64,000 nt of DNA from Sphingomonas sp. GC_Shp_5 (GCF_026540855.1 NZ_JALNUP010000004.1:124001-188000), one strand, 5' to 3'; counted from the first letter of the stretch, positions 9,117 to 20,212 are shown. The notes: generated by a model not told the origin, from the sequence alone. Translations and numbers: made by a program.

Positions 9117-10529
9117 TCAGGCCGAATAGTACATGTCGTATTCGACCGGCGACGGGGTCATTTCCCAGCGCGCGACTTCCTGGAACTTCAGCTCGATGTA
9201 GGATTCGATCTGGTCCTTGGAGAAGACGTCGCCCTTGAGCAGGAAGTCATGGTCGGCCGTCAGGCTGTCGAGCGCTTCGCGGAGCGAGGCGCAGACGGTC
9301 GGGACTTCGGCGAGCTCTGCCGGGGGCAGGTCGTACAGGTTCTTGTCCATCGCCTCGCCGGGATGGATCTTGTTCTGGATGCCGTCCATGCCGGCCATCA
9401 TCAGCGCCGCATAAGCGAGATACGGATTGGCCATCGCGTCGGGGAAGCGGACCTCGACGCGCTTCGCCTTGGCACCGGTGCCATAGGGGATGCGGCACGA
9501 GGCCGAGCGGTTGCGCGCCGAATAGGCGAGCAGCACCGGTGCCTCATAACCCGGCACCAGCCGCTTGTAGCTGTTGGTGGTCGGGTTGGTGAAGGCGTTC
9601 ACCGCCTTGGCGTGCTTGATGATGCCGCCGATGAAATAGAGGCACATGTCGCTAAGACCAGCATAGCCGTTGCCGGCGAACAGCGGCTCCTTGCCGTTCC
9701 AGATCGAGAAGTGGGTGTGCATTCCCGAGCCATTATCTTCCTTGATCGGCTTGGGCATGAAGGTCGCCGACTTGCCATAGGCATGCGCCACCTGGTGGAC
9801 GACGTACTTGTAGATCTGCATGCGATCGGCAGTGGTGGTCAGCGTGCCGAAGGTCAGGCCGAGCTCGTGCTGCGCGGCGGCGACCTCATGGTGATGCTTG
9901 TCGCAGGGCAGGCCCATCTCGAGCATGGTCGAGACCATCTCGCCGCGGATGTCGACGGCGCTGTCGACCGGCGCGACCGGGAAATAGCCGCCCTTGGCGC
10001 GCGGCCGGTGGCCGAGGTTGCCGCCCTCATAGTCGCGGCCGGTGTTGGTCGGCAGCTCGATGTCGTCGATCTTAAAGTAGGATTCGGCATAGTTGGTGTC
10101 GAACTGCACGTTGTCGAACATGAAGAACTCGGCCTCGGGGCCGACATAGACGGTGTCGCCGATCCCGGTGGTCTTGAGATAGGCTTCGGCGCGCTTGGCG
10201 GTCGAGCGCGGGTCACGCGCGTAGAGCTCGCCGGTCGAGGGCTCGACGATGTCGCAGAACACGATCAGCATCGGCGTCGCCGAGAATGGATCGGTGTAGA
10301 CCGCGTCGAGATCGGGCTTGAGCACCATGTCGGACTCGTTGATGACCTTCCAGCCCTCGATCGAGGAGCCGTCGAACATCAGGCCGTCGGTGAACTCGTC
10401 CTCGCCCATGATGCTCGCGACCATGGTGAGGTGCTGCCACTTGCCCTTGGGGTCGGTGAAGCGCAGATCGACCCACTCGATCTCCTCTTCCTTGATCTTC
10501 TTCAGGATATCGCCGGCCGAATTCGCCAT
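9117..10529 (-). CDS. glnA: Glutamine synthetase, type I
   Basis: GlnA condenses ammonia with glutamate using ATP and is the entry point for nitrogen assimilation. The 470-residue product has the GSI signature regions: FDGSSIEGW, the active-site [27 protein letters not shown], and the adenylylation loop [10 protein letters not shown] with its Tyr at about residue 399. The start was placed at 10529, giving [12 protein letters not shown], rather than a codon 36 bases upstream, because this is the conserved GlnA N-terminus. It follows glnB on the same strand with a 91-base gap containing two small GC-rich hairpins, and is closed by a strong terminator. Confidence 0.96.
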   Translation of the reverse strand: MANSAGDILKKIKEEEIEWVDLRFTDPKGKWQHLTMVASIMGEDEFTDGLMFDGSSIEGWKVINESDMVLKPDLDAVYTDPFSATPMLIVFCDIVEPSTGELYARDPRSTAKRAEAYLKTTGIGDTVYVGPEAEFFMFDNVQFDTNYAESYFKIDDIELPTNTGRDYEGGNLGHRPRAKGGYFPVAPVDSAVDIRGEMVSTMLEMGLPCDKHHHEVAAAQHELGLTFGTLTTTADRMQIYKYVVHQVAHAYGKSATFMPKPIKEDNGSGMHTHFSIWNGKEPLFAGNGYAGLSDMCLYFIGGIIKHAKAVNAFTNPTTNSYKRLVPGYEAPVLLAYSARNRSASCRIPYGTGAKAKRVEVRFPDAMANPYLAYAALMMAGMDGIQNKIHPGEAMDKNLYDLPPAELAEVPTVCASLREALDSLTADHDFLLKGDVFSKDQIESYIELKFQEVARWEMTPSPVEYDMYYSA

Positions 10530-10620
10530 GTGCTTGGTCTTCCCTATCGACACCCCGGCGGACACCGGGGTCGTTACGTTGCAAGAGGTGCCGGCGTGCG
10601 CCGGACAATGGAAACGCCTG

Positions 10621-11019
<399 letters not shown>

Positions 11020-11149
11020 CTCCAGGGCGCTGCGGGCAACCGGATTCAGGGGTGATTCGCTGCCGTAAAAACGGGCAGAAAGTGGCGTCGTGCCTGCGTG
11101 TTGGGCAGACTGGAGGATCTGGTGCGTGGCCGCCGAACGCGCCGAAAGT

Positions 11150-11248
11150 CCGTCATGCTGAACCCGTTTCAGCATCCACCACTCGACGCGACCAGCGAGC
11201 GCGCGGACAGTGTCGGCCATGGATGCTGAAACGAGTTCAGCATGACGG
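11150..11248. repeat. Palindromic element, CCGTCATGCTGAAC family
   Basis: Two arms in inverted orientation flank a 43-base centre. The left arm reads CGTCATGCTGAACCCG then TTTCAGCATCC; the right arm reads GGATGCTGAAACGAG then TTCAGCATGACGG. Each arm folds into a hairpin and the arms also pair with each other. A shortened relative lies at 9004-9031. Confidence 0.82.
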
Positions 11249-11262
11249 AACAAGGGTGAGGC

Positions 11263-12615
11263 TCAGCCGTCCTGCTTGGCGAGCCATTCCTCCAGCCACT
11301 TGATCGTATAGGCGCCTTCCTGGAACTCGGGGTCGTCGAGCAGCGCCTGATGGAGCGGGATGGTGGTGGTCGGCCCCTCGATCACGAACTCCTCCAGCGC
11401 CCGCCGCAGCCGGCGCAGCGCGCCCTGGCGGGTGGTACCGTAGACGATCAGCTTGGCGATCATCGAGTCGTAATAAGGCGGCACGCGGTAACCGGCGTAG
11501 AGCCCACTATCGACGCGGACGTGCATGCCGCCGGGCGCGTGGAACTGCTTCACCAGACCGGGCGAGGGCGCGAAGGTGCGCGGATCCTCGGCGTTGATCC
11601 GGCATTCGATGGCGTGGCCGCGGAACTGGACGTCCTCCTGGCGCAGCGTCAGGCCATGGCCCTCGGCGACGCGGATCTGCTCGCGGACGAGATCGAGCCC
11701 GGTGATCATCTCCGTCACCGGATGCTCCACCTGCAGACGGGTGTTCATCTCGATGAAGTAGAACTCGCCGTCTTCCCACAGGAATTCGATGGTGCCGGCG
11801 CCGCGATAGCCCATGTCGGCCATCGCCTTGGCGACGATGCCGCCCATCCGGTCGCGCTCCTCGGCCGAGATGATCGGCGAGGGGGCTTCCTCGAGCACCT
11901 TCTGGTGGCGGCGCTGCAGCGAGCAGTCGCGCTCGCCGAGGTGAATGGCATTGCCCTCGCCATCGCCGAAGATCTGGAATTCGATGTGCCGCGGGTTGCC
12001 GAGGTACTTTTCCATGTACACCGTGGCGTCGCCGAACGCGGCCTTCGCCTCGGTGCCGGCCTGCTGCATCAGCGTCTCGAGGCTGTCGGGGCCGGTGCAT
12101 ACCTTCATGCCGCGGCCGCCGCCGCCCGAGGCGGCCTTGATGATCACCGGATAGCCGATCTGATCCGCGAGCGCCTTGGCTTCGGCAAGATCGCTGATCG
12201 CGCCGTCGGAGCCCGGCACCAGCGGCAGCCCCAGCGCGCCCGCGGTGCGCTTGGCCTCCACCTTGTCGCCCATGGTGCGGATATGCTCGGGCTTGGGGCC
12301 GACGAAGAGCAACCCGTGCAGCTCGACGATCTCGGCGAAGCGGGCGTTCTCGCTGAGAAAGCCATAGCCCGGGTGGATCGCGTCGGCGCCGCTGATCTCG
12401 GCGGCCGAGATGATGTTGGGGATGTTGAGATAGCTGTCGGTCGCCGCCGGCGGCCCGATGCAGATTGCCTCGTCGGCGAGGCGGACGTGCATGGCGTCGC
12501 TGTCGGCGGTGGAATGCACCGCGACCGTCTTGATCCCCATCTCGTGGCAGGCGCGATGGATGCGCAGCGCGATCTCGCCGCGGTTCGCGATCAGGAGCTT
12601 CTTGATCTGACGCAT
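11263..12615 (-). CDS. accC: Acetyl-CoA carboxylase, biotin carboxylase subunit
   Basis: AccC carboxylates the biotin carried on AccB, the first half-reaction of malonyl-CoA synthesis for fatty acids. The 450-residue product has the standard length and layout: [14 protein letters not shown] at the N-terminus, the ATP-grasp glycine loop [13 protein letters not shown], the HIEFQIFGD and [13 protein letters not shown] blocks, and [14 protein letters not shown] near the active site. It begins two bases after accB ends, in an aroQ-accB-accC operon. The downstream end is a palindromic repeat rather than a typical terminator. Confidence 0.96.
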   Translation of the reverse strand: MRQIKKLLIANRGEIALRIHRACHEMGIKTVAVHSTADSDAMHVRLADEAICIGPPAATDSYLNIPNIISAAEISGADAIHPGYGFLSENARFAEIVELHGLLFVGPKPEHIRTMGDKVEAKRTAGALGLPLVPGSDGAISDLAEAKALADQIGYPVIIKAASGGGGRGMKVCTGPDSLETLMQQAGTEAKAAFGDATVYMEKYLGNPRHIEFQIFGDGEGNAIHLGERDCSLQRRHQKVLEEAPSPIISAEERDRMGGIVAKAMADMGYRGAGTIEFLWEDGEFYFIEMNTRLQVEHPVTEMITGLDLVREQIRVAEGHGLTLRQEDVQFRGHAIECRINAEDPRTFAPSPGLVKQFHAPGGMHVRVDSGLYAGYRVPPYYDSMIAKLIVYGTTRQGALRRLRRALEEFVIEGPTTTIPLHQALLDDPEFQEGAYTIKWLEEWLAKQDG

Positions 12616-12617
12616 GA

Positions 12618-13142
12618 TTACTCGACGACGATCAGGGGCTGGTCGAACTCGACCGGCTGGCCGTTCTCGATCAGCACCGCGGTAACGGTGCCGCCCGACG
12701 GCGCGGTGATCGGGTTCATCACCTTCATCGCCTCGACGATCAGCAGCGTGTCACCCGCCGATACTTTCTGGCCGATCGCCGCAAACGGCTTGGCGCCGGG
12801 CTCGGCCGAGAGATAGGCGGTGCCGACCATCGGTGACTTGACCGCGCTGGCGGTGCTCGCCGGCGCCGAGGCGCCGACTTCGGCGGCGACCGGGGTGGGC
12901 AGCGACAGCGGCGCGGTGGTCATCGGCGCAGGGGCGTTGCCGTAGTGCACCGGGGCTGCCGCGGCGGCCTTGCGCGCGACGCGGATCTTGCGCTCGCCAT
13001 GCTCGACCTCGATCTCGGTCAGCTGGGTGGCGTCGAGCAGTTCGGCGAGCTGGCGAACCAGATCGATATCGACCTGCATCGATCCGGTCGGGGAGCTGGC
13101 CTGGGCGCCGTTGGCGGCATCGTCGTTGGTGAAGTCGGTCAT
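12618..13142 (-). CDS. accB: Acetyl-CoA carboxylase biotin carboxyl carrier protein
   Basis: AccB (BCCP) carries the biotin that shuttles CO2 between AccC and the carboxyltransferase. The 174-residue product has an N-terminal conserved segment ([20 protein letters not shown]), a flexible Ala/Pro/Ser linker, and the C-terminal biotinyl domain with EAMKVMNPI, in which Lys140 is the biotinylated residue. The start at 13142 follows a GGAGG-type site. A second Met at residue 22 would also give a plausible BCCP, but the upstream start has the better ribosome-binding sequence. It sits between aroQ and accC, the common arrangement in alphaproteobacteria. Confidence 0.95.
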   Translation of the reverse strand: MTDFTNDDAANGAQASSPTGSMQVDIDLVRQLAELLDATQLTEIEVEHGERKIRVARKAAAAAPVHYGNAPAPMTTAPLSLPTPVAAEVGASAPASTASAVKSPMVGTAYLSAEPGAKPFAAIGQKVSAGDTLLIVEAMKVMNPITAPSGGTVTAVLIENGQPVEFDQPLIVVE

Positions 13143-13156
13143 GGGCGGGCCTCCTG

Positions 13157-13591
13157 TCAGAAGCGCGCAACGGCTTCAAGCGCGAGCAAGTAGGAAAGCG
13201 CGCCGAACCCGGCAATGGTTCCCTTGGCGGCCTGGCCGACATAGCTCGTGTGGCGGAAGCGTTCGCGCGCATGCGGGTTGGAAAGATGGACTTCGATCAC
13301 GGGGGTCTTCACCCCCTTGATCGCATCGTGGATGGCGATGGAGGTATGGGTGAAGGCGCCGGCGTTGAGCAGCACGCCGCGGGCGCCGACCGCCTGCGCC
13401 TCCTGGATCCAGTCGACCAGATGGCCTTCATGGTTGGACTGGCGCATGTCGATTTCGAGGCCGAGCGCGCGGGCGCGGTCCTCGAGCTGGCCGGCGATGT
13501 CGTCGAGCGTCTCGTCGCCGTAGATCTCGGGCTCGCGGGTGCCGAGCAGGTTGAGGTTGGGGCCGTTGAGGACGAAAACCGTGTCCGACAT
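13157..13591 (-). CDS. aroQ: 3-dehydroquinate dehydratase, type II
   Basis: This enzyme converts 3-dehydroquinate to 3-dehydroshikimate in aromatic amino acid synthesis. The 144-residue product has the type II length. It contains [19 protein letters not shown] at the N-terminus, the catalytic loop following it, [13 protein letters not shown], the [12 protein letters not shown] block and [11 protein letters not shown] with the catalytic histidine region. It is the first gene of the aroQ-accB-accC operon, and the 137-base gap to thiS on the other strand must hold divergent promoters for both units. Confidence 0.95.
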   Translation of the reverse strand: MSDTVFVLNGPNLNLLGTREPEIYGDETLDDIAGQLEDRARALGLEIDMRQSNHEGHLVDWIQEAQAVGARGVLLNAGAFTHTSIAIHDAIKGVKTPVIEVHLSNPHARERFRHTSYVGQAAKGTIAGFGALSYLLALEAVARF

Positions 13592-13728
13592 GCAGGGGTC
13601 CTTCGCTCGCCCTTCCGCCCGGGCCGGGGTTGCGACGCCGGGTAGTGGCGCCTAGATCGACCCTCTCCCTACCCGGTCGCGTCGCGTGAAGTCGAGATGC
13701 GCCTCATCCATGGTGGATCACCCTCGTC

Positions 13729-13965
13729 ATGCCCCATTCCGACGGCACCCTCTCGATCACCGTCAACGGCGCCCACAAGCGCGTCAACGCGGGGATCAGC
13801 ATCGCCGATCTTGCCAACGAACTCGGCCTGGTGCCCGAGAAGGTCGCGGTGGAGCGCAACATGGAGGTGGTGCCGCGCTCGACGCTCGCGGACGTCTGCG
13901 TCGAGGATGGCGACGACATCGAGATCGTCCATTTCGTCGGCGGCGGCGATCATGACCGTGGCTGA
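13729..13965 (+). CDS. thiS: Sulfur carrier protein ThiS
   Basis: ThiS is the ubiquitin-like carrier that delivers sulfur as a C-terminal thiocarboxylate for the thiazole ring of thiamine. The 78-residue product has the beta-grasp pattern ([49 protein letters not shown]). Unusually, the reading frame continues past the terminal glycines, ending GGGDHDRG, so at least five residues would need to be removed to expose a C-terminal Gly-Gly. The end overlaps the thiG start by 14 bases, which may explain the extra codons. Identity is supported by the fold pattern and by thiG next door. Confidence 0.88.
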   Translation: MPHSDGTLSITVNGAHKRVNAGISIADLANELGLVPEKVAVERNMEVVPRSTLADVCVEDGDDIEIVHFVGGGDHDRG

Positions 13966-14734
13966 TCAGGATACATGGACGGTCGCAGGCAAGACCTTCC
14001 GCTCGCGGCTGATCGTCGGCACCGGCAAGTATAAGGATTTCGCGCAGAACGCCGCGGCGCTCGAAGCTTCGGGCGCCGAGATCGTCACCGTGGCGGTGCG
14101 CCGGGTCAACGTGCTCGACCGCAACGCGCCGATGCTGACCGATTTCATCGATCCCAAGAAGGTGACCTACCTTCCCAATACCGCGGGCTGTTTCGACGCC
14201 GAATCGGCGATCCGCACGCTGCGGCTGGCGCGCGAGGCGGGCGGCTGGGAGCTGGTCAAGCTCGAGGTGCTGGGCGAGGCCAAGACGCTGTACCCGGACA
14301 TGGTGGAGACGCTCCGCGCCACCGAGGTGCTGGCCAACGAAGGCTTCAAGCCGATGGTCTATTGCGTCGACGATCCGATCGCAGCGAAACGATTGGAAAA
14401 TGCCGGCGCGGTCGCGATCATGCCGCTCGGCGCGCCGATCGGCTCGGGGCTCGGCATCCAGAACCAGATCACCATCCGCCTGATCGTCGAGGGTGCGGGC
14501 GTGCCGGTGCTGGTGGATGCCGGCGTCGGCACCGCGTCAGACGCGGCGCTGGCGATGGAGCTGGGCTGCGACGGTGTGCTGATGAACACCGCGATCGCCG
14601 AGGCCAAGGACCCGATCATGATGGCGGCGGCGATGCGCGCCGCGGTGGAGAGCGGCAGGCTTGCCTATCGCGCCGGGCGGATGGGCAAGCGCCGCTATGC
14701 CGACCCGTCGAGCCCGCTCGCCGGGCTCATCTAG
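13952..14734 (+). CDS. thiG: Thiazole synthase ThiG
   Basis: ThiG builds the thiazole phosphate of thiamine from deoxyxylulose-5-phosphate, dehydroglycine and ThiS-bound sulfur. The 260-residue product contains the start of the barrel [13 protein letters not shown], the [11 protein letters not shown] strand, and the Schiff-base lysine in [18 protein letters not shown] (Lys103). The C-terminal phosphate-binding loops are [17 protein letters not shown] and [18 protein letters not shown]. The ATG at 13952 lies within the thiS end, giving a 14-base overlap and likely translational coupling. No TPP riboswitch is recognisable upstream of the pair. Confidence 0.95.
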   Translation: MTVADQDTWTVAGKTFRSRLIVGTGKYKDFAQNAAALEASGAEIVTVAVRRVNVLDRNAPMLTDFIDPKKVTYLPNTAGCFDAESAIRTLRLAREAGGWELVKLEVLGEAKTLYPDMVETLRATEVLANEGFKPMVYCVDDPIAAKRLENAGAVAIMPLGAPIGSGLGIQNQITIRLIVEGAGVPVLVDAGVGTASDAALAMELGCDGVLMNTAIAEAKDPIMMAAAMRAAVESGRLAYRAGRMGKRRYADPSSPLAGLI

Positions 14735-14756
14735 CCGCAGCTCGCCAAAGCACGCC

Positions 14757-14781
14757 GGAACATCGGTCGATCTGGGCCGTT
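14757..14781 (+). promoter_or_regulatory. Candidate sigma-EcfG (general stress response) promoter of csbD
   Basis: GGAAC at 14757-14761 and CGTT at 14778-14781 are separated by 16 bases. This fits the GGAAC-N16/17-CGTT consensus of the alphaproteobacterial general stress sigma factor. The csbD start is 66 bases past the -10 element. Confidence 0.65.
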
Positions 14782-14847
14782 TTAAAACCGTGATTCACCG
14801 CGAGCCGCCATCCCGGCCGGCCGCCGCGCGACACGATGGAGGACGCT

Positions 14848-15030
14848 ATGGGCGAACTGACCGACAAGATCAAAGGCAACGTCAACGAAGCCGTCGGCAA
14901 GGTAAAGCAGGCGATCGGTGGCCACAACGGCGACACCGAGCTTCACGACGAGGGCGTCGCCCAGCAGGCCCAAGGCAAGGGCGAGCAGTTCAAGGGCAAG
15001 GTCAAGGGCGCGCTCGGCGACGACATCTGA
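14848..15030 (+). CDS. CsbD family stress protein
   Basis: A 60-residue, highly charged protein of the CsbD family, starting MGELTDKIKGNVNEAVGKVK. It is made of helical Lys/Glu/Gly/Gln segments typical of small stress-induced proteins whose biochemical role is unknown. The start at 14848 was chosen over an in-frame ATG at 14836 because a perfect GGAGG at 14838-14842 sits at the right distance. A sigma-EcfG-like promoter lies upstream and a Rho-independent terminator downstream, so it is a single-gene unit likely switched on by general stress. Confidence 0.9.
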   Translation: MGELTDKIKGNVNEAVGKVKQAIGGHNGDTELHDEGVAQQAQGKGEQFKGKVKGALGDDI

Positions 15031-15064
15031 CCTGACCGTTTCATCCGCGACGGCGGATCGACAG

Positions 15065-15096
15065 GGCCGCGCCGGGACACCGGGGCGGCCTTTTCG
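15065..15096 (+). terminator. Rho-independent terminator of csbD
   Basis: A GC-rich stem (GGCCGCGCCGG with CCGGGGCGGCC, around GACA) is followed by TTTT. It begins 34 bases after the csbD stop. Confidence 0.85.
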
Positions 15097-15200
15097 TGTC
15101 GGCGTGCGTTTGGCCGGTGACCACTGCGCGATCAACCGGGCCGCCGGTTCGCTTGCTTTTGCCTGACCGCTCAGGGAAAGAGGCGGCAAAAGGAGAGGCC

Positions 15201-16727
15201 ATGTCGTCGACGATCCAGGAACTCGAGCGCCGTCGCCAGGCCGCGCGGCTCGGGGGCGGCGAGAAGCGCATCGCGGCGCAGCATGCCAAGGGCAAGCTGA
15301 CCGCGCGCGAGCGGCTCGACGTGCTGCTCGACGAGGGCAGCTTTGAAGAGATCGACATGTACGTCGAGCATAATTGCGTCGACTTCGGGATGCAGGACCA
15401 GGTCATCCCCGGCGACGGCGTGGTTACCGGATCGGGCACGATCAACGGCCGCCTCGTCTATGTGTTCAGCCAGGATTTCACCGTGTTCGGCGGCTCGCTG
15501 TCCGAGCGCCATGCGCAGAAGATCTGCAAGGTGATGGACACCGCGATGAAGGTCGGCGTGCCGATCATCGGTCTCAACGATTCCGGTGGCGCGCGCATCC
15601 AGGAGGGCGTCGCCAGCCTCGGCGGTTATGCCGAGGTGTTCCAGCGCAACGTGCTCGCGAGCGGCGTCATCCCCCAGCTCAGCCTGATCATGGGGCCGTG
15701 CGCGGGCGGCGCGGTCTATTCGCCGGCGATGACCGATTTCATCTTCATGGTGAAGGACAGTTCCTACATGTTCGTCACCGGCCCCGACGTGGTCAAGACG
15801 GTGACCAACGAGGTGGTGACGCAGGAGGCGCTCGGCGGCGCGGTGACGCACACGTCGAAGACCTCGGTCGCCGACAATGCCTTCGACAGTGACATCGAGG
15901 CGCTGCTCGCGGCGCGCGACTTCATCGATTTCCTACCCGCGTCGAACCGCGATCCCGTGCCCGAGCGGCCGACCGCCGACGATTGGGACCGGATCGAAGA
16001 AAGCCTCGACACGCTGGTGCCGGCCAACGCCAACCAGCCCTATGACATGCACGAGCTGATCCGGAAGGTGGTCGACGAGGGCGACTTCTTCGAGACCCAG
16101 CCGGCGCATGCGGGAAACATCATCACCGGCTTCGGCCGCATCGAGGGCAAGACGGTGGGATTCGTCGCCAACCAGCCGATGGTGCTGGCCGGCGTGCTCG
16201 ACATCAACGCCTCCAAGAAGGCGGCGCGGTTCGTGCGTTTCTGCGACGCGTTCGAGATCCCGATCGTCACCCTGGTCGACGTTCCCGGCTTCCTGCCCGG
16301 CACCGCCCAGGAGCATAACGGCATCATCAAGCACGGTGCCAAGCTGTTGTTCGCTTATGGCGAGGCGACCGTCCCCAAGATCACCGTGATCACGCGCAAG
16401 GCCTATGGCGGCGCGTATGACGTGATGGCGTCCAAGCATCTGCGCGGCGACCTCAACTATGCCTGGCCCACCGCCGAGATCGCGGTGATGGGGGCCAAGG
16501 GCGCGGTGGAGATCATCTTCCGCGGTCGCACCCCCGACGAGATTGCCGAGCGCACCGCCGAATATGAGGCGCGCTTCGCCAACCCGTTCGTCGCGGCAAG
16601 CAAGGGCTTCATCGACGAGGTGATCCAGCCGCACTCCACCCGCCGTCGCATCGCGCTGGGGCTGCGCAAGCTCAAGGGCAAGAGCCTGGAAAATCCGTGG
16701 AAGAAGCATGGCAATATCCCACTCTAG
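15201..16727 (+). CDS. pccB: Propionyl-CoA carboxylase beta (carboxyltransferase) subunit
   Basis: PccB transfers CO2 from biotinyl PccA to propionyl-CoA, forming methylmalonyl-CoA. The 508-residue product has the acyl-CoA carboxylase beta-subunit layout: [20 protein letters not shown] at the N-terminus, the oxyanion-hole region [26 protein letters not shown], and the C-terminal [14 protein letters not shown] and [14 protein letters not shown] blocks. The ATG at 15201 follows AGGAGAGG. Because the next genes are epimerase, mutase, bioB and pccA, propionyl-CoA is a better substrate guess than acetyl-CoA. It leads the propionate cluster. Confidence 0.92.
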   Translation: MSSTIQELERRRQAARLGGGEKRIAAQHAKGKLTARERLDVLLDEGSFEEIDMYVEHNCVDFGMQDQVIPGDGVVTGSGTINGRLVYVFSQDFTVFGGSLSERHAQKICKVMDTAMKVGVPIIGLNDSGGARIQEGVASLGGYAEVFQRNVLASGVIPQLSLIMGPCAGGAVYSPAMTDFIFMVKDSSYMFVTGPDVVKTVTNEVVTQEALGGAVTHTSKTSVADNAFDSDIEALLAARDFIDFLPASNRDPVPERPTADDWDRIEESLDTLVPANANQPYDMHELIRKVVDEGDFFETQPAHAGNIITGFGRIEGKTVGFVANQPMVLAGVLDINASKKAARFVRFCDAFEIPIVTLVDVPGFLPGTAQEHNGIIKHGAKLLFAYGEATVPKITVITRKAYGGAYDVMASKHLRGDLNYAWPTAEIAVMGAKGAVEIIFRGRTPDEIAERTAEYEARFANPFVAASKGFIDEVIQPHSTRRRIALGLRKLKGKSLENPWKKHGNIPL

Positions 16728-16736
16728 GCTTGCCCG

Positions 16737-17156
16737 ATGACGCTCGGCCGCCTCAACCACATCGGCATCGCGACCCCGTCGATCGACGCGGCGGTGGAGA
16801 CGTATCGGACGCTGCTCGGCGCCGAGGCGATCGGTGAGCCGTTCGACCTGCCGGCGCAGGGCGTGCGGGTGTGCTTCATCGATGCGCCCAACACCCAGAT
16901 CGAGCTGATCGAGCCCTATGACGCGAGCTCGCCGATCGCGGGCTTCCTCGCCAAGAACCCGGCCGGCGGGCAGCATCACCTCTGCTTCGAGGTGGCGGAC
17001 ATCCATGTCGCGGTCGCCGCGCTAGTGGCGAAGGGCGCGCGGGTGCTCGGCAGCCCGCGGATCGGCGCGCATGGCACGCCGATCGTGTTCATCCACCCGC
17101 GCGACATGGGCGGCACGCTGGTCGAGTTGATGGAAACGCCCGCGGCGGGCCACTGA
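16737..17156 (+). CDS. mce: Methylmalonyl-CoA epimerase
   Basis: The epimerase converts the S form of methylmalonyl-CoA made by the carboxylase into the R form used by the mutase. This 139-residue member of the glyoxalase/VOC fold starts LGRLNHIGIATPSIDAAVETY and contains the metal-binding pattern: His near the N-terminus, HHLCFEVADI in the middle, and the acidic GTLVELMETP at the C-terminus. Length and motifs match known epimerases. It begins nine bases after pccB and is clearly part of the propionate operon. Confidence 0.92.
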   Translation: MTLGRLNHIGIATPSIDAAVETYRTLLGAEAIGEPFDLPAQGVRVCFIDAPNTQIELIEPYDASSPIAGFLAKNPAGGQHHLCFEVADIHVAVAALVAKGARVLGSPRIGAHGTPIVFIHPRDMGGTLVELMETPAAGH

Positions 17157-17176
17157 ACCGGCAAGAAAGGTCGAGC

Positions 17177-17962
17177 ATGCCCGATTACCAGCATATCCTG
17201 AGCGAGCGGCGCGGCGACGTGCTGGTGCTGACGCTCAACCGGCCCGAGCGGCTCAATGCCGCGCCGACCGCGATGTTCGACGAACTGACCGCGGCGCTCG
17301 GCACGCTCGACGGCGCGCGCGCGGTGCTGCTGGCGGGCGCGGGCCGGGCGTTCTGCTCGGGTGCCGATGTTGCCGGCGGCGCGCTCGGCGGCGAGGATCC
17401 CGGCGCCGCCACCCATGAAGCGCTGACGGCGCATTACAATCCGACCATCGCCGCAATCGCCGAGCTGGATGTGCCGGTGGTGAGCGCGGTGCGCGGCGCC
17501 GCGGCGGGGATCGGCTGCAGCCTCGCGCTCTGCGCCGATTTCTGCGTCGCCGGCGACACCGGCTATTTCCTTCAGGCGTTCGTCAACATCGGGCTGGTTC
17601 CCGATGGCGGCGCCTCGTGGATGCTGCCGCGGCTGATCGGGCGGGCGCGGGCGTCGGAGATGATGATGCTCGGCGAGCGGGTGCCGGCCGCCAAGGCGCT
17701 CGACTGGGGGATGATTCACAAGGTCGTCGCCGACCAAGCGCTCGACGACGAGGCGCTGGCGCTCGCCGAGCGGCTCGCGGCCGGGCCGACGGTGGCGCTC
17801 GGCCTGATCCGGCGCGGGCTCGCCGCAGCGCTGGAGAGCGACTATCCGGCCGCGCTGGCGCGCGAGGCCGACGACCAGCGTACCGCGCGCGGCACCGCCG
17901 ATGCGATGGAGGGCGGCATGGCCTTCCTGCAGAAGCGCAAGCCCGTGTTCCGCGGCGGCTGA
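17177..17962 (+). CDS. Enoyl-CoA hydratase/isomerase family protein
   Basis: A 261-residue crotonase-fold protein. It shows LTLNRPERLNA near the N-terminus, the oxyanion-hole segment GRAFCSGADVAGG, and the second oxyanion block VRGAAAGIGCSLALCADF, followed by the trimer-forming C-terminal helices. Family members hydrate or isomerise acyl-CoA esters; the exact substrate is unclear. In this position, between the epimerase and the mutase, a role in propionyl-CoA or branched-chain acyl-CoA breakdown is likely but inferred. Confidence 0.85.
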   Translation: MPDYQHILSERRGDVLVLTLNRPERLNAAPTAMFDELTAALGTLDGARAVLLAGAGRAFCSGADVAGGALGGEDPGAATHEALTAHYNPTIAAIAELDVPVVSAVRGAAAGIGCSLALCADFCVAGDTGYFLQAFVNIGLVPDGGASWMLPRLIGRARASEMMMLGERVPAAKALDWGMIHKVVADQALDDEALALAERLAAGPTVALGLIRRGLAAALESDYPAALAREADDQRTARGTADAMEGGMAFLQKRKPVFRGG

Positions 17963-18058
17963 CCGGCAGGCGCTTGTCGCGGGGCGGTGATAGCTACTAG
18001 GGCGGGACAACGACGCCAGCCTTGGACAGAAGCGGCGCGAACGGAGTAGGATAGCCGG

Positions 18059-20212
18059 ATGGCCGACACGCCACCCCCCACGAGGTCAGGCCTCGACGAC
18101 TGGACCGCGCTCGCCGCCAAGGAGGTGAAGGGCGCCGATCTCACCTGGCACACGCCCGAGGGGATCGCGGTCAAGCCGCTGTATACGGCTGCCGACGTCA
18201 CCACCGACCCCGGCCTGCCTGGCTTTGCGCCGTTCACCCGCGGCGTGCGCGCCTCGATGTATGCGGGCCGGCCGTGGACGATCCGCCAATATGCCGGCTT
18301 CTCCACCGCGGAGGCCTCCAACGCCTTCTACCGGCGCAACCTCGCCGCCGGGCAGAAGGGCCTGTCGGTCGCGTTCGATCTCGCGACCCACCGCGGCTAT
18401 GACAGCGATCACCCGCGGGTCGTCGGCGATGTCGGCAAGGCGGGCGTGGCGATCGACAGCGTCGAAGACATGAAGATCCTGTTCGACGCGATCCCGCTCG
18501 ATCAGATGTCGGTGAGCATGACGATGAACGGCGCGGTGATCCCGATCCTCGCCTTCTTCATCGTCGCCGGCGAGGAACAGGGCGTGCCGCGCCACCTGCT
18601 CGACGGGACCATCCAGAACGACATCCTCAAGGAGTTCATGGTCCGCAACACCTATATCTACCCGCCAGACCCCTCGATGCGGATCATCGCCGACATCATC
18701 GCCTATACCTCAGCGGAAATGCCCAAGTTCAACAGCATCTCGATCTCCGGCTATCACATGCAGGAGGCGGGGGCGACGCAGGTGCAGGAGCTGGCGTTCA
18801 CCATCGCCGATGGTCGCGAATATGCGCGTGCAGCGATCGCGGCGGGGCTCGATATCGACAAGTTCGCCGGGCGGCTCTCGTTTTTCTTCGCGATCGGCAT
18901 GAACTTCTTCATGGAGGTCGCCAAGCTGCGCGCGGCGCGGACCTTGTGGCATCGGGTGATGACCGAGCTCGGTGCGCAAGACGAACGCTCGAAGATGCTG
19001 CGCACCCATTGCCAGACCTCGGGCGTGTCGCTGCAGGAGCAGGACCCGTACAACAACGTCATCCGCACCACGGTGGAGGCGCTCGCCGCGGCGTTTGGCG
19101 GCACGCAGAGCCTCCACACCAACGCGCTCGACGAGGCGATCGCGTTGCCCACCGACTTTTCGGCGCGGATCGCGCGCAACACACAATTGGTGCTGCAGGA
19201 AGAGACGGGGATCACCAAGGTGATCGATCCGCTCGGCGGCAGCTATTATGTCGAGGCGCTGACGAGCGAGCTGGTCGACAAGGCGTGGGCGATCATCGAG
19301 CGGGTCGAGGCCGAGGGCGGGATGGCCAAGGCGGTCGCCGCCGGCTGGCCTAAGGCGATGATCGAGGAAGCGTCCGCGGCGCGCCAAGCCAAGGTCGATC
19401 GCGGCGAGGAGGTGATCGTCGGGGTCAACAAGTATCGGCTCGCCGAGCAGGACCCAATCGACATCCTCGACGTCGACAATCACGCAGTGCGCGAGGCGCA
19501 GGTGGCGCGGATCGCGCGAACCAAGGCGGCGCGCGACGAAGCGGCTTGCCGGGCGGCGCTGGATGCACTGCGCGAGGGAGCGGCGGGCCGTGCCAATCTG
19601 CTTGCGCTGGCGGTGGAGGCGGCGCGCGCACGTGCGACGCTGGGCGAGATCTCGGCGGCGATGGAGGATGTGTTCGGCCGCTATGGCACCCAGCCGACCC
19701 CGGTCAGCGGCATCTATGGCGGCGCCTATGCCGATGATGCGCGCTGGGCGCGGCTGGCGGACGGTGTTGCCGCGACCGAACGCCGGCTCGGCCGCCGGCC
19801 GCGGATGCTGGTCGCCAAGATGGGGCAGGACGGCCATGACCGCGGCGCCAACCTCGTCAGCAGCATGTTCGGCGACCTCGGCTTCGAGATCGTCCCCGGG
19901 CCACTGTTCCAGACCCCGGCCGAGGCCGCGGCGCTGGCGCTTGCCGAGGCGGTCGACGTGGTCGGTGCCTCAAGCCTCGCCGCAGGGCATAAAACCCTGA
20001 TCCCTGAGTTGATCGACCACCTGCGCGCGGCGGGGCGAGCCGATATCAAGGTGATCGCGGGTGGTGTGATCCCCGCACAGGACTATCAGACGCTTCGCGA
20101 TGCCGGGGTCCAGGCGATCTTCGGCCCCGGCACCAATCTTATCCAGGCCGCCGAAGAGGTGCTACGCCTCCTCGGCCACAACATGGCCCCCGAACAGGAC
20201 GCTGCAGAATGA
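18059..20212 (+). CDS. Methylmalonyl-CoA mutase
   Basis: The B12-dependent mutase rearranges methylmalonyl-CoA to succinyl-CoA, feeding propionate carbon into the TCA cycle. The 717-residue protein contains the catalytic barrel ([51 protein letters not shown]) and a C-terminal cobalamin-binding domain with [15 protein letters not shown], in which His593 of DGHDRG is the expected cobalt ligand. The length is that of the active large subunit, so a small subunit is not required. A 96-base gap precedes it. It overlaps the bioB start by four bases. Confidence 0.95.
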   Translation: MADTPPPTRSGLDDWTALAAKEVKGADLTWHTPEGIAVKPLYTAADVTTDPGLPGFAPFTRGVRASMYAGRPWTIRQYAGFSTAEASNAFYRRNLAAGQKGLSVAFDLATHRGYDSDHPRVVGDVGKAGVAIDSVEDMKILFDAIPLDQMSVSMTMNGAVIPILAFFIVAGEEQGVPRHLLDGTIQNDILKEFMVRNTYIYPPDPSMRIIADIIAYTSAEMPKFNSISISGYHMQEAGATQVQELAFTIADGREYARAAIAAGLDIDKFAGRLSFFFAIGMNFFMEVAKLRAARTLWHRVMTELGAQDERSKMLRTHCQTSGVSLQEQDPYNNVIRTTVEALAAAFGGTQSLHTNALDEAIALPTDFSARIARNTQLVLQEETGITKVIDPLGGSYYVEALTSELVDKAWAIIERVEAEGGMAKAVAAGWPKAMIEEASAARQAKVDRGEEVIVGVNKYRLAEQDPIDILDVDNHAVREAQVARIARTKAARDEAACRAALDALREGAAGRANLLALAVEAARARATLGEISAAMEDVFGRYGTQPTPVSGIYGGAYADDARWARLADGVAATERRLGRRPRMLVAKMGQDGHDRGANLVSSMFGDLGFEIVPGPLFQTPAEAAALALAEAVDVVGASSLAAGHKTLIPELIDHLRAAGRADIKVIAGGVIPAQDYQTLRDAGVQAIFGPGTNLIQAAEEVLRLLGHNMAPEQDAAE

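Noticed and set aside
13592..13728. Possible TPP riboswitch ahead of thiS
   Set aside because: The conserved CTGAGA and ACCTGA-type blocks of the thi-box are absent.
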